Numbered from the stretch's first letter, positions 53,279-64,000 are shown. The stretch is 64,000 nt of DNA from Symbiodinium natans (GCA_905221605.1 CAJNDS010002401.1:1049542-1113541), one strand, 5' to 3'. Notes: generated by a model from the letters alone, not told the origin. Numbers and translations are program-made.

Positions 53279-54465
53279 TCAGTTCGACCTCGAACCCGAA
53301 TGGAAGAAGGCCGAGCTCCGCAAGGAAGCCGAGGAGAAGCAAAGAGCGCCCCCCCCCCCCCCCCACGAAGCCCATATTAATGATATTCGTCATATTAATA
53401 CTAATAATGATGATGATGAAAATATTAATAATAATACCTAATAATAATAATGATAATATGAATAACCTCCTGTTGTCCCTCTGCTCTGGTCAGGAGGAGC
53501 AAGACGAGGAGGCCTGGAGTTGCGGCCGCACAAACTTGGGGACCCCTAACAAGTGAGTGACCCCACAAAATGACCCCCAAGTTTCCCCTCTCTTCCCCCG
53601 CCCCCCTTGGGCCCCTCCCAAAGCTCTCCGAGGATGGTGTGCAGCTCAGGATCTCGGACATCACGGACAAGGCCCCCATGAAGATGCTCCCCTGAGTACG
53701 GCTCAAGAGAGTTGGCGGTAGGAAGGAAGCTTTTGGGGGGGCAGAGCATGAGGGATCCGTCGATGGGTTTTTCGGCGTTTTGGGGGCCCCGGGGACTCCG
53801 GAACCCAGAGCTGCCCTCTTTGCCCCAAGCTCTTCTGCTTATTTGTGCGAGGCAGTTGAGGGCCTTTGGCCTCCGGCCCCACTCATGGTGCCGCCCCCAG
53901 CACGCCGCTGGCACATGCAGGTGTGTCTGGGTGTGTTTGGCTTAGCACAGGGCTGTTGTTGCAGCTCAGATTTTTTTGGGAGCTTTGGGTCATGAAACTT
54001 TCCCGAAGCCCAAAACTGCCAACTAGGACTTCAAGAGCAAAGACAAGCTCATGGAGTCGCTAGACCAGAGCGAGCTGATGGAGAAGGCTGCTACACAACG
54101 TTTCTGTTGGCTATCGAAAATAATCGGGTTTAGGATGGGTGGCAGGTCGACGAAGAAGAGCGGCGTGAAGTTGCGAGGTGGGCTGCCGTCTCGAGCTGGC
54201 GTCAAAAGTTCATCAGAAGTGTGGAAGGAATCTGCACCTCTGTGAAATCTGATTGGAGCTACTGCGCGCTTCCTTTACAGCAGGCCTTTCCTTTGGCTGC
54301 AGCACGAGGAGCAGGATTTCGCGTGGAGCCAAGCGCGGCAAGCTATTCGCCACGTCGAAGTATGTGACGTGGATGCCGCTGCTGCAACAGCTCCTGCGTG
54401 GGATCTGTTGCAGCACTTGTACTTGTGGCAGGGCCCGGGTCGGGAGCATGCGCTGCAGTTCCCAG
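53279..54465 (+). CDS. Unrecognised multi-exon gene, charged protein
   Basis: Exon-like segments on the plus strand: about 53279-53350 (FDLEPEWKKAELRKEAEEKQ), about 53490-53551 (EEQDEEAWSCGRTNLGTPNK, followed by a good GTGAGT donor), about 53630-53693 (DGVQLRISDITDKAPMKMLP), about 54030-54105 (DFKSKDKLMESLDQSELMEK, then AATQRF) and about 54303-54460 (HEEQDFAWSQARQAIRHVEV, then WDLLQHLYLWQGPGREHALQ). Each follows a CAG acceptor. No domain recognised. A C run near 53350 and AAT-rich repeats (53380-53460) lie in an intron. Confidence 0.45.
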
Positions 54466-56419
54466 GTCGGAAACGAGGATGTTGGCAGATTCGTCAAGGC
54501 CAAGCATGTTGCTAGCGTCCGCGATGCTTCAGTTGAAGTTGCCGAGACTATCGGAGTAGTTGTTTTATCCAGGAAACCTTCAAGCCTTGAGGCACACATG
54601 TCAGTGGCTACCAGCCGCTAAAAGATCGTTTTGTCTCGCTCCCACGGCATTCTGACTTGTCCCGTTGCTTGCGCAGATCGCTCGGGATGACCTGCTCGAG
54701 CATCTACCAGAAGGAGGTTGTGGAGAGCTGGCGCCTGGGCCTCAGGATCCCTGAGCCCAAGCCGAAAGCCCGCAGTTGGGAGCTCATGCTTTTGCCTGAT
54801 CAGCGAGCCGCCTTCCTTTTTGTCCGAAGACCTGCACGGACCGCAGGGTTCATGGCTTCTGAGGCGTGACCTGACTTTGATCCCGGACCGCACGCGAGAT
54901 GTGGGCCGCCCTGGCGGGACTTGGTGTCCGGGAGTGAGCAGTGGGACACTCCACCTTGAGCCTTAAGCCCCACACCATATAACACATCTGTAGCACCCTG
55001 ATATGCCGTAGTGCTTAAGGGAACTTGGCAGGCCTCATGGTCAGGAAGCTGTCGATCGTTTCGACCTGAGAGTTCTTGCCCGCGCGCGTTTGCGATGCTT
55101 TGCCATGGTGATGTAGCGGTGGTTTGAAGTGCACTCCTTGTAGAACAGCCGGTTTTGTGTTGGTATCGAGGGTCCTCAAAAAACGGCTTCCTCCGCAAGT
55201 GGAATCACACCATACCATGCATCTGCCTGCCGTTACCAGATCGAACGCCAAGCAGCGATGAACTATACTTTGCATATGGGCACTTTTCTTCACAGGACCT
55301 CTACATGGCTCTACGTATCCACGTCTCTGCGCCCTTTTTGAGACCCGGCAGCTCCACCACCCCCCGACTATCCGCCGGATCAACTCCCCCAGGAGTTTGC
55401 GATATCCAAGCCCCTCTTGAGTAGTAATTCTCGGATGGCCTCGCCGACTGCAAGCGCTCATGGCATCCGTGAATGGCTACGGAAGCGATGGCTCCCAGAT
55501 GCCCGGCTTTCAGTTCGTGCCGCTCAAGGTTTGAGGGTTTCAGGGTTTTCCCGTGCACCGTGGCGTCGAGAGTGGTGCGCATAGCCTGAAGAACCTTGTG
55601 ACATGGGTTACGACCGTAACCGTTACGAGCATGTCTGGTATGTATATATGATATGTGCAGACTGTGGGACTATACATTCTTGACGTGCTTCTGCGTTGCG
55701 GCGCCTTATGATTCTTGCTCTCATTATGAATATTGTTATTATTGTTGTTCTTATTCTTGTTATGATTATGATATATGATTTTGAAATGTATTCCGTAAAC
55801 ACGATATTTGAGTGGCCGACTTCCAGAACCTTGGCAAGCCCCACGGCTCCAGGAAAGCTGACTCCCTGGAGCCGCCGAGGTGGGATCACAAAACCCGATA
55901 TAGAGATACCCTTAGCCCATAAACCCCTACAAGCCCTACAAACCCCACAAACCCTGCAAACCCTGCAAGCCCTACAAACCCTACAAACCCTCACCCTAAA
56001 CCCAAAACCTAAACCCAAGACCCTAAACCCTTGCCCTCCGCCCGCCCCCCCCCCCCAAACCCAGTGTTGCGTTTATCCTACAAGAAAGAAGCGTGGCAAG
56101 GGACATTGCAACCACGAGCGGAGAGAGCATGACTTTGTGGGGCCGAAAACCTCACTTAAACCAGCATTTGAAGCGGGCTGTTCTGAAATTTCTCGGAAGA
56201 GGCATAGATTGGACTTGCACAAGCTTGCTAATCTCACCCGGCAAACGGTGGGCACGGAAGTGGAGAAGGCCATAGAATCCTCAAGCCGGCATCCCGATGG
56301 CGGGGTGCCCCGGCTCGCCAATACTGAGCCCCAGGACATCTCATTGGGCTCTCGACTGAGTGCAAGTTCCTCGCAACAATCTCTTGAGTCTAGAATGTGT
56401 TTCGGATCCCTGTAAGCAG
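54466..56419. other. Mostly intronic DNA with uncertain exons
   Basis: An exon-like piece near 54676-54750 (IARDDLLEHLPEGG) follows an AG acceptor but cannot be confirmed. CCCTAAA/CCCTACA repeats occupy about 55930-56035 and a C run lies at 56044-56055. Confidence 0.35.
55925..56035 (+). repeat. CCCTACA/CCCTAAA telomere-like array
   Basis: A run of ACCCTACAA/ACCCTGCAA units grading into CCCTAAACCC, an altered form of the telomere-like repeat. Confidence 0.7.
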
Positions 56420-56528
56420 ACTTGGTGGTACCACTATCCAAAATGTGACGGTGCATGTGAATGGAGACCATGGTGAGCAGATCGAAAAGGTATGGAAAGA
56501 AGCACGCAGAAAACACCAGCAAGAATAG
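56420..56528 (+). CDS. Terminal exon of an unrecognised gene
   Basis: After the acceptor GCAG the frame reads LGGTTIQNVTVHVNGDHGEQ, then IEKVWKEARRKHQQE and stop TAG. Sensible composition and a natural stop suggest a true last exon. No family recognised. Confidence 0.45.
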
Positions 56529-56967
56529 CACGAACATGTGTTTGACAATTGCGTGTTCTGATGGTACAAGTGATCTAGTTTTTTAAACGGAGAAAGAGTT
56601 TCTTTGACCTTTGTTGTGTTCCAGAAGCGGTTCGAATAAGCCGGGCACATCCCAGTCGTAAAGCTTGTCTACAATCATAAAAGTTTGTTTCTTGGGGGTG
56701 TTTAACATCTTAAGCCCTAACTCCCAGGATGGGATGCAACCCCAGAAGGCCAGGACCCACCCAGCGACAGAATTGGGTGCGAGACTCCGCCGAACGTGCC
56801 CAGAAGGAACTGGGACTTCCCGCGTGCCCACATTCAAGAAATGAAGATTTGAAATCCAACAGCAGAACTGACTGTGAACACAGAGCCCATCGGCACTTTG
56901 GTCTCACAAACAAACTGAGCCCTGTCGGGTGCAGGGCTAGGGCTTGGTCGTCGTGCTCGGCTTGATC

Positions 56968-57095
56968 CCTCAACCCTAATCCCTGAGCCCTAAACCCTAA
57001 ACCCCAAGCCCTAAGCCCTAAACCATAAACCCTAAACCCTAAGCCCTAAGCCCTAAACCATAAACCCTAAACCCTAAGCCCCAAGCCTTAAACCC
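56968..57095 (+). repeat. Telomere-like (CCCTAAA)n array
   Basis: About sixteen units of CCCTAAA, CCCTAAG and CCATAAA. Confidence 0.85.
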
Positions 57096-57112
57096 AACTC
57101 ACTTGTGGCCAC

Positions 57113-57192
57113 CAGGCAGCCGGAACTGGAGGCCTTTCTTGCGGAGCTGCGACAGGCGCTCCGTGCTCCGGGTGTGTGCCCTGAAGAGCCCC
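57113..57192 (+). CDS. Small unrecognised exon
   Basis: After an AG acceptor the frame reads QPELEAFLAELRQALRAPGV, then CPEE, a charged helical segment. It is followed directly by a TTTAGGG array (57205-57245). It may belong to a gene with the exons at 58.8 and 59.1 kb. Confidence 0.45.
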
Positions 57193-58815
57193 CAACTTGG
57201 AGGTTTAGGGTTTAGGGTTTAGGGTTTAGGGTTTAGGGTTTAGGGCTTTTGGGCTTCAGGGTTATCCCAGCCGGATGTGAGTTTCAACTCTTAAGGCCCC
57301 CCCCCCCCTCAAGAAACCACACATCGCATGTTACACTCCTCGAGAACCGGCCGGTGCCTGCACAGCGTTAGCTTCAAACACCGAAGCCTCAACTCTAAAG
57401 CCTAAACTCTAACCCCCAAGCCCTAAGACCCTTTTGGGAGCCGCTGCCTCGACCAGGAGGCTGAGGATCTTTGGATCCGCGCCGGTGGTGGCGCCCTTTT
57501 TGAGGCTGCTTCGGGGTCGAAAGGGTGCATAAGGTTTAGGATTGAGGTTTTAGGGTTTTGGGGTTTTGGGGTTCTGGGGTTCTGGGGTTGAGGGCTTAGG
57601 TCGTGCTCCGCTGGTCGTATGTCGTTGTCTGAAGCTCTAGAAGCAAGGGGCTCTGGGAATTTGGTCTTCGAATGGCAGGTTCAAATCTCGGTAAGGTGGC
57701 AACCTACCTAGCTGTTCCGTTCAAGTTCTTATGAGTACATGCTGATTTACCCAACAGTATGTGTACAAGTTGCAATTGCAATCCTTGCTGCGACTCATTC
57801 AGTTCTCAATGGTCTCAGTTATGGCGAGCAAGGGACCCCTTTGCCTGAGGAAGCAGAACTGGGAATTAAGGGCTGGGGGGCCCCAATGCGAACCCTGACA
57901 GAATCCCTTCGTCCGACCAAACGTCCCTTGTCTCCGCTTAGGCAGGGCAAGAGACGCCGGAACGACAGGCCTTTCTGGGGTCTGGGCCATGATATGTTGG
58001 GTTGCGGAATTGGGAGGGCAGTAAGCTTCGTGAAGGGCAGCAGTCTCGGATGAAAGGGCTTGTGGCGTTGCTTTGTTTCTTTTTTTCTGTCGCGTTGTGT
58101 GTTGCAGGCTCATGAAGAAGAGTTCTGCTCGAGCCTTGGATGCAAGCTTTGCTGTAGCGTGTACAAGCTTGAACCTTCATCACGGCCTAAACTCCAAGCC
58201 CCGAACCCCGGAAAGGCCCCTCGAAGCCCCGCGAGTCCTCCTCCTTGAACAGGCGCATCTTGGCAGAGACCTTGCGTTCCATGCTCGACAGCCAGCTTGG
58301 CTTGGACCAGGATGGCCCGTGGTTTAGGGTTTAGGGTTTCGGCTGACACGAAGTGTAGAGTCTGACAGGAGGGACAAACCGAACGCTGAGGCCCCCGATT
58401 TCATGCAACGAGTGGTTCCTTCAGTGGCTGGAACACTCACAACAGCGTCCACGTCCTCAATTTGCAACCCTGAGCCTGAACTCTGAGCCCCCTTTGTCCC
58501 TCCAGCCCTAAAGGGAGCGCAAGCGGCACGGCTCAGCCTTGCGGGCAGCCCCGGGGATTGTTTTGTTTGGTCAACGCCCCGGCTCTTGAGGTAGATCCGG
58601 TTGAAAGCCTTGGTTTACTGCACCTCTCTCGCTCTCTGTCTCTCTCTCTCTCACTCTCTCTCTGTCTTTCTCTCTCTGTCTCTCGTCTCTCTCTCTCTCT
58701 CTCGCTCGCTCTCTGTCGCGATACACACTAGCAGTTAGCAAGGGTTTGCCACATTTTGTATGTATAAATAGACAAAGGTACGTTTCCTGGGTTGTCTTTT
58801 TTACTCGCCTGGCCA
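57193..58815. other. Introns or spacer with telomere-like and CT repeats
   Basis: (TTTAGGG)n at 57205-57245, CCCTAA-like remnants at 57380-57430, GGGTTTTGGGG units at 57545-57595 and a CT-rich tract at 58622-58725. A possible exon near 58110-58170 (LMKKSSARALDASFAVAC) is unproven. Confidence 0.4.
58622..58725 (+). repeat. (CT)n pyrimidine tract
   Basis: About 100 bases of CTCTCT with GT and GC interruptions. Confidence 0.9.
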
Positions 58816-58820
58816 CGTCC

Positions 58821-59226
58821 GGAGCTCCATGCAGAGGAGCAGGTGCCGGAGAGGAAGACTGACCTCAGCGAGGTGAGGAAGAAGGCGCGCGCCCTCTGCT
58901 CCTGAAAGCTTGAAGCCAGCTCCATGCAAGCCCTACAGCTGCACCGGTATGGCAACCCCTGAAGTTCAAAAACTCAAAACAGCTTGTCGTACACCCTAAA
59001 CCCTAAACCCTAAACCCTAAACCCTAAACCCTAAACCCTAAACCCTACACCCTAAACCCTAAACCCTAAACCCTAAACCCTACCTAGACCCTAAACCCTA
59101 AACCTAAACCTGAAACCCTTATACTCAGCCGATTCAGGATGCGCCGAGGGAGGATGACTCCCTGGGGCTCTCCGAGCTGAGCCGCGCGCAGGAGATCCAG
59201 CGGCGGCTTGTGGAGGCTACCTAAAG
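58821..59226 (+). CDS. Two unrecognised exons around a telomere-like intron
   Basis: The exon near 58821-58904 reads ELHAEEQVPERKTDLSEVRK, then KARALCS. The exon near 59134-59224 reads PIQDAPREDDSLGLSELSRA, then QEIQRRLVEAT. Both are charged and helical. The intron between carries a nearly perfect (CCCTAAA)n array. Confidence 0.45.
58994..59110 (+). repeat. Telomere-like (CCCTAAA)n array in an intron
   Basis: About fifteen CCCTAAA units, mostly perfect, with CCCTACA and CCCTACCTAGA variants. A reversed-orientation TTTAGGG/TTTGGGG array follows at 59238-59350, so the two arrays face each other around an exon. Confidence 0.9.
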
Positions 59227-59237
59227 TCTGGGATTTG

Positions 59238-59350
59238 GGGGTTTAGGGTTTGGGGTGTAGGTGGGGTTTAGGGTTTGGGGTTTGGGGTTTGGGGTTTAGG
59301 GTTTAGGGTTTAGTGGGGTTTAGGGTTTGGGGTTTAGGGTTCAGGGTTTT
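59238..59350 (+). repeat. Telomere-like (TTTAGGG)n array, opposite orientation
   Basis: GGTTTAGGGTTTGGGG units directly after the exon near 59134-59224. Confidence 0.85.
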
Positions 59351-59579
59351 TGGGCAGGAAGCGGTGGGGTTCTTGTGTGGAGATTGGCTGTGGAAGGCTT
59401 CGGGAGTACAGGGTGTTTGGGACTTGGCGGACTTTCATTGCTGGGCGTCGGAAAGGAGCAAAGTACGAATTCAGAGTTTCCGGTCCAGGGTTGACCAGCC
59501 CCCCATCAGCGTAAAACCGCGGGAGCTTGTAGTCTTACGGTTCGAGGGCTTGCAGGTCTTGCTTCAGAGGTTCCTTGAC

Positions 59580-59662
59580 ATCCCTGGACCCCAGCCCCTC
59601 AACCCATCCCATCAACCCATCAACACATCGACCCATCAACCCATCAACCCATCAACCCATCA
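59580..59662 (+). repeat. Short tandem repeat CCATCAACC
   Basis: About nine copies of AACCCATC-type units in an intron. Confidence 0.8.
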
Positions 59663-59989
59663 CCCCGCAACCCATGACATGGAACCTGCTCCTGGTACAG
59701 CAGGGTGTTGTTTCTGTCTTTAGGTGTGGATTGGGGTGATTCCTGTCATGTCGCGATTGTATTTGTCATGAGGCCAACCTGCGCTCGGGGAAGCCGCAAC
59801 GAACACTGGTCACAGCCGCTGAAGTCCTGAAGGAGTGTGCAGGGAGGCTTTCTCTTGTGCTGTTAGTGCAGTGCACGCGAGTTTCTGTAATCAGGGTTCC
59901 TTTTGGGGATGTTTTTGGGGCCCCAGGGTCTCCGGTTAGAACAACTCCCACATGCGCGATGCTGAAAGTTGAATGCGGCCTGCTGCAGG

Positions 59990-60240
59990 ACTTGCAGACC
60001 TGGCCGGTGCCGGAGAAGCTGCTTCCGTGCCTCGGACTTGAGAGCAGCTCACAGATCTTCCAAAACCCCTTAATTAAGGAACATACCCCCAATTCACAAT
60101 CAGGATCCTTCGTATACATTTAATTAGGGTATATTCCCGAATTAAGGGTTTTGGAAGATCTGGGCTTTTGCTTGGTTTTGGCAGAGTTGAGCCTGGAAGA
60201 CTCAAGGCCCGAGCTGGCTCACGAAGCCGAGGCTCGAAAG
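59990..60240 (+). CDS. Two small exons upstream of the oxygenase gene
   Basis: The exon near 59990-60055 follows CTGCAG and reads DLQTWPVPEKLLPCLGLESS, then SQ. The exon near 60183-60240 follows TTGGCAG and reads ELSLEDSRPELAHEAEARK. The intron between holds GTATATTCC/GGAACATACC inverted sequences near 60078-60150. No family recognised. They could be the 3' end of the preceding gene. Confidence 0.4.
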
Positions 60241-60251
60241 GAAGTCTCTCC

Positions 60252-61890
60252 ATGTTGCAATCACGTCCGACATTGCTCCTTTTCTTGCTCTTCGTTGCTT
60301 TCATATGGCTCCTTTGGAAGGCTTGGGCCCCGCTCTACGGCAACCTCTACCCACAGAGCCCGACGTCGTGGAGGCGCTCGGTCCAAGATGGCTTCGCCAC
60401 GCCCGAGGAGTGCAGGCAGGTGCTTCTTTCAGGCAGTTGAGCTTCAGGCAGCCTGTTTTTAAAAATGCCTGTCAGGGATGCCTGCGGCTTCTGCATCCGT
60501 GTGCTGGGCCGCAATGAGATGGCGGGGGTGGGTGTGTTTGCTGAGCTCACCTATAGCTCACGAGAGAATCCAGCCGCTCTCAGGTGCGATGTACTGCATG
60601 TTTCGACGTGGCGGTCAAACCTCCCTGGCGGTGGGGCCCTCCCTGGAGCGCCGCGCGGGTGCCCAGGGAGCAGAGCTGCTCTGCGGGCTGGTGGAGAGGC
60701 TCCCAGGGGAAGAAGTCGGGGCACTTGTGAGACTTTCCTTGGCACCTGGGGCACATGTGCAAGAATCCCTTTGGAATACGGTTTTTTGGCACTTCAGGAC
60801 GCGTCTTCAGATTGCTGAAGATGTCGGCCTCGTGGACCAGGTGCACCCCTTGCCGGTGCATGTTGGTGTAGAGCGTGTAGAGGGCGTAGATGGTAGAGTG
60901 TGTGTAGAGTGCGTAGAGTGTATACGTGACCTCCCACGTAAAATCGTCTGGTAAGAGCCAGTCTTGGGAATGTTTCCAATGTTCAGCAGCCCGACTACTT
61001 CCGACCACTGCAGGGTGAGCCCCGGCTCTACGAGTCTGGTGCACTTCTAACGCGGCTGCAAGCCGAGTGGGACAACGACATGTGGGATGTGAGCACCGGG
61101 GAGGAGCATGCGTCTTGACCATGATGAAGCTTATAGAGCTCTCTGTGTCGAGTGCATCATCTGCTGCTTGTACTAGAGCTTTTGGGTCGGACGTCCATCA
61201 ACACGGGTACTTGGTCTTCAGCACTTGCGGAGAGTGGTGTGGAAAGGTGTACTGGAACGCACACGTGGACAAGGCCGGACCACCTTTTGTTTTTTGGCAC
61301 CTGAAATTTGGCCGCCAAACTTACCTTTGCTCTATTTTGCTCTCCGGAGATCTGAGGCCAACGTGGCGTCCTACGACTACGCGGCCTTGCTTTATCTGAA
61401 CACACAGGGAGAGCACTTCGAAGGTGGCGACTTCGCCTTTGTGGACGCAGGAAACGCAATGTTCATGGGGGGCTGAGGGGTGCAAGTAGCCGCCGCAAGA
61501 TAAACCCCCCATCCTCTTCCCTCAACTGTGTACCCCTCGTAGGGGAAGACTGCCTGGTTGCGCCGAAACGTGGCCGGCTGCTGACCTTCACAGCTGGGCC
61601 TGAGAACCTTCACCAGGCCAGACGGAGCGGGAGCAGGGGTTGAGGGCTTCGGCTTGTCTATTTCTTCTGATCCTGAGATGCATGGGTCCATCAGTGCCTC
61701 CATGAGACCTCCCAGCTGCTCTCCTGGTGAGGTCCGGAAGGTGACCTCCGGAACACGCTTCGCGCGGCCCTTGGCCCATGTCGTATTTGGATAGTCTTGC
61801 TGAGTCTTCCCACTGTCTTTCTTTTGCTGGGTGGGGGAAGCAAGACGATGAAGCATTCCAGGTCCTGGCGATGTGGTTCACTCTCTCTGC
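60252..61890 (+). CDS. Membrane-anchored 2OG-Fe(II) oxygenase, prolyl 4-hydroxylase/OGFOD3-like
   Basis: Exon 1 (60252-60419) starts MLQSRPTLLLFLLFVAFIWL, a signal-anchor helix, and reaches DGFATPEECRQ, the usual start of the P4H fold. Exons follow at about 60574-60726 (FRRGGQTSLAVGPSLERRAG, later AELLCGLVERL), 60987-61088 (PDYFRPLQGEPRLYESGALL, then RLQAEWDNDMWD), 61247-61273 (VYWNAHVDK, the iron-binding HxD), 61357 to about 61448 (ANVASYDYAALLYLNTQGEH, then EGGDFAFVD), about 61541-61606 (EDCLVAPKRGRLLTFTAGPE, then NLHQ with the second iron His), 61732 to about 61761 (VRKVTSGTRF) and about 61852-61890 (VLAMWFTLSAAHQ). The HxD...H triad is complete and the 2OG-binding basic residue can be supplied by VRKVTSGTRF. 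It probably acts in the ER/Golgi lumen. Exons as short as 27-30 bases and GC donors are notable. Confidence 0.75.
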
Positions 61891-62462
61891 GGCACATCAG
61901 ACACGAGGGGGGTGACTTCTTGAAGGTCATCTTTTTCAAGCTCGACGTGGATGCGCTCGCATTTCGCAGCCTCCGTTCAAGGCGGCCTTGACCCTGCTGA
62001 GAGCCGAAGATCCGTGTGCCATCCCGTCTCGCGCGTGGCTGTGCGGAAGTGGGGGCTACTCTGAATTTGTAGGGTACCTGGGGTTCCCTTTGAAAAACAG
62101 GGGGCCCCAAGAGAAGAGCCCCGAAGTAGAGATCCGCCAGCTTGCACGCCTCATTCTGCCACACTCGCGGGCAAGAAAAGCCCATTGCTTCCCTGAAAAG
62201 AGCGGCCCTCCAAGCACGAGCACGCGGGAGTGGAGCTGTTGCTTGCCGAGGAGCTCATCTCACAGCTTTCCGAACTGCAGCACGCGACGGACGCGGAGGG
62301 CCGACCCAGGATTCGCAAGGCACCCGAAGGGTTTAGGGCACCGGAGCCTTCTCCAAGCCTTTGAGATCCTCTAAGTCAGGAAGCCTCTCCTTTCTTCATG
62401 CTTTGCCCACAAAGTTGGTGTGTTGCTGTAGGCCTGTCAGTTCCATAAGCACCCCCTTTTAG
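61891..62462. other. Region with one possible exon
   Basis: A plus-strand segment near 62219-62330 (EHAGVELLLAEELISQLSEL, then QHATDAEGRPRIRKAPEG) looks coding and may be the N-terminal part of the mS29-like protein or the end of the oxygenase gene. The rest is unassigned. Confidence 0.35.
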
Positions 62463-63410
62463 GCTGGCTTCCTGCTGGATGGGCACAAGGGGACGGGCAA
62501 GAGCCAAGTCGCAGCCTTTGTGGCCATTGCACCCTATAATAGTACTAGAATACTAACTAATAATCATCATGATGACAAAAATAATAATAGTAATGGTAAA
62601 CCCCTGAACCTCTGAAAGCCCCTCTGCTCGCTTTTGCTCCTCGCCAGAGGTCTTGAACTTGTTGGCCATGTGGGCGCGCAAGAATGGCGTGGCTGGCTCG
62701 CTTGTGGTGCCAGCCTGCAAGCTGCAACCTTTTAAGACTTTAAGAGGCTGGCTGGTCGTCCTTGAGCCAACTCCCGGCCGATACGCCCGGGAGATCGCGG
62801 AGATAAAGCGCTCGAACAATGGGGTGCGGCCCATGCTGGTGTGTGACATTGTGTGAGCGACGTGGGGGCCTTGATGTCCTCGGTGTAGGTCTACATCCAG
62901 TCCGAGTTCGCTCAGCAGTTTCTGGAAGCCTTGTCTCTCGCAAATAGACACATGCTAGAGGACGGTGGTCAGAAGTGAAGCAAACTTGGCCAATAGCAAG
63001 AGTAAGGCATCTGCAGCAGCTGCTTGAGCCTACAGGAGATTCCGGTGGACACATCCGCCTACGGTTCCAGAGCGATCGATGGAGAGTCACAACAGGCACT
63101 GGGGTTTTCGGTTTCAGTACTTCTTAAGTCGATCATCGCTGCATGTTCGGAGAGCCTGGCCTTGAACCTCCCACCGCGTGTCGCTACAGATTGGGGAGTC
63201 TTGCGGTTCAGGTCATCAGGCTTTCGCATGCTGTACCACTCTGTGCATGAACATTCAGTTCGATCTGGCCATCTGGACTTCGCAGCTTCAAGCAGACGAG
63301 GTATGGGGTTTGGGGCCGAGTGTAATACCCAAACCCTTTGACACTCTGCCCCCTACAAGCCCGTATGGCCCTTGACCAAGAAGACCCAAGAAGTCCAACT
63401 CAGAGATGTG
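62463..63410 (+). CDS. Mitochondrial small-subunit protein mS29/DAP3-like (multi-exon)
   Basis: Exons join without frame loss: 62463-62507 (AGFLLDGHKGTGKSQ, a Walker A motif GHKGTGKS), 62650-62686 (VLNLLAMWARKN), 62747-62823 (GWLVVLEPTPGRYAREIAEI, then KRSNNG), 62889-62960 (VYIQSEFAQQFLEALSLANR, then HMLE), from 63036 (EIPVDTSAYGSRAIDG) and about 63254-63299 (FDLAIWTSQLQADE, followed by a GTATGG donor). The Walker A followed by a hydrophobic strand and WLVVLEP, then HMLE and PVDTSxYG, fits the DAP3/mS29 P-loop protein of the mitochondrial ribosome. Exon 2 donor is GC and exon ends share short direct repeats. The C-terminus is not resolved and may run past 63410. An AAA-type ATPase of another family is the alternative. 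Confidence 0.55.
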
Positions 63411-64000
63411 GGAGGAGATGGTGGGGGTTGTTCCAAAACCATCCAAAACCGGATGCCCTTCATAGGTTCCGGTGTTTTTTTCCTTCAAAGAAAGGACCTT
63501 AAAAGGGACCGCCGACTGGGAACCCTAACTTACAGGGATCCTAATAGTAATAACAATAATAATAATAATCATAATAACAATAACAATAACAATAACAATA
63601 ATGTGGATCCTAACGTAGATCCCCCCGACGTGGCCATGGCCGCCTCCAGCCCGCTCCCTCTGGGCCTGCGGCAGCCTGTGCTGGCAATGGCCCCGATGGT
63701 GACGCAGAGTCTGGGGACCAAGAAGCCGTGGAAGTGGATTGAGCTTGGGCATGCTTGTGCTGTCTAGAACTACAAGACTCGGCAAAATCCCCCCATGTTA
63801 CAAAACCAGGTAGAACTTCAGAACACTTTTTTTGCATCACACGCAAAATCCCAGGCAGAAGCCCTGAAGCGTCCCGGTAGCTCCAGCCCGAAGCTGACCC
63901 CAAGCGTGAGGCGACTACGCCTTCCGGCGGCTGGTGCGCGCGCATGGCTGCAGCCTCTGCTACACGGAGATGCTGATGGCCTCGCGCTTTGCTGAATGTG
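63411..64000. other. End of window, unresolved
   Basis: An AAT-rich stretch (63540-63602) lies in a likely intron. Plus-strand open stretches near 63610-63765 and 63795-63995 may contain the next exons, but frames cannot be chosen. Confidence 0.3.

Overview
ORGANISM. The window looks like nuclear DNA of a dinoflagellate, probably a Symbiodinium- or Polarella-like Suessiales. The reasons are: RCC1-like repeats of the KADGSVVTWGD type; multi-exon genes whose introns often start with GC or GA and carry short direct repeats at both ends; plant-type telomere-like (CCCTAAA)n arrays inside introns; long one-directional blocks (genes and transposons on the minus strand up to about 34.6 kb, genes on the plus strand from 40.9 kb); and LINE and copia-type retroelements with dinoflagellate-like domains. 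No spliced-leader gene or rRNA is present, so the genus is inference.

LAYOUT. 0-1.5 kb: a decayed 66-bp tandem repeat and a GC-rich minisatellite. 1.5-26.1 kb: one non-LTR retrotransposon (LINE) on the minus strand, ORF1 at 26.1-25.0 kb and ORF2 (endonuclease, reverse transcriptase, RNase H) split into two pieces at 24.98-22.96 and 5.69-1.49 kb. The pieces are separated by a 17,268-bp insertion (5695-22962) with 22-bp imperfect terminal inverted repeats and a TA target duplication; removing the insertion and one TA restores the LINE endonuclease reading frame exactly. 26.5-34.6 kb: a copia-like element without reverse transcriptase, with a further inserted segment (about 29.0-31.5 kb) carrying an unknown 526-codon ORF. 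35.5-36.7 kb: a 32-base G run and about 1 kb of (TAC)n and CTACTACTAA repeats. 36.7-40.6 kb: non-coding, segmentally duplicated DNA. 40.9-44.1 kb: an intron-poor gene for a membrane protein with RCC1-like repeats, one transmembrane helix and two near-identical TIR-like domains. 45.6-46.5 kb: purine repeats. 46.9-64 kb: plus-strand genes in many small exons: glutaredoxin-like, EF-hand, CAP/SCP, several unrecognised exon sets, a membrane-anchored 2OG-Fe(II) prolyl-4-hydroxylase-like oxygenase, and an mS29/DAP3-like ATP/GTP-binding protein.

THE MAIN DISCOVERY. The 17.3-kb insert appears to be a giant cut-and-paste DNA transposon. It encodes, in many minus-strand exons, a CENP-B/pogo-like DDE transposase (fits the TA target site), and upstream of it exons resembling a cytosine-5 DNA methyltransferase, an OTU-type cysteine protease, a SAP-domain protein with a long Pro/Ala repeat, and several unrecognised proteins. 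A short motif, TAACATGGCAC, present in the terminal inverted repeats, is repeated about 37 times in one orientation through both subterminal regions and in nearly every intron (reading TGCCATGTTAG/A on the coding strand, a few to about 40 bases before the 3' splice site). It is also built, in the opposite orientation, into a protein-coding minisatellite. The element thus seems to have introns made of, or invaded by, its own end sequences, which links a giant transposon to introner-type introns. All exon limits given for spliced genes are by eye, without RNA evidence.
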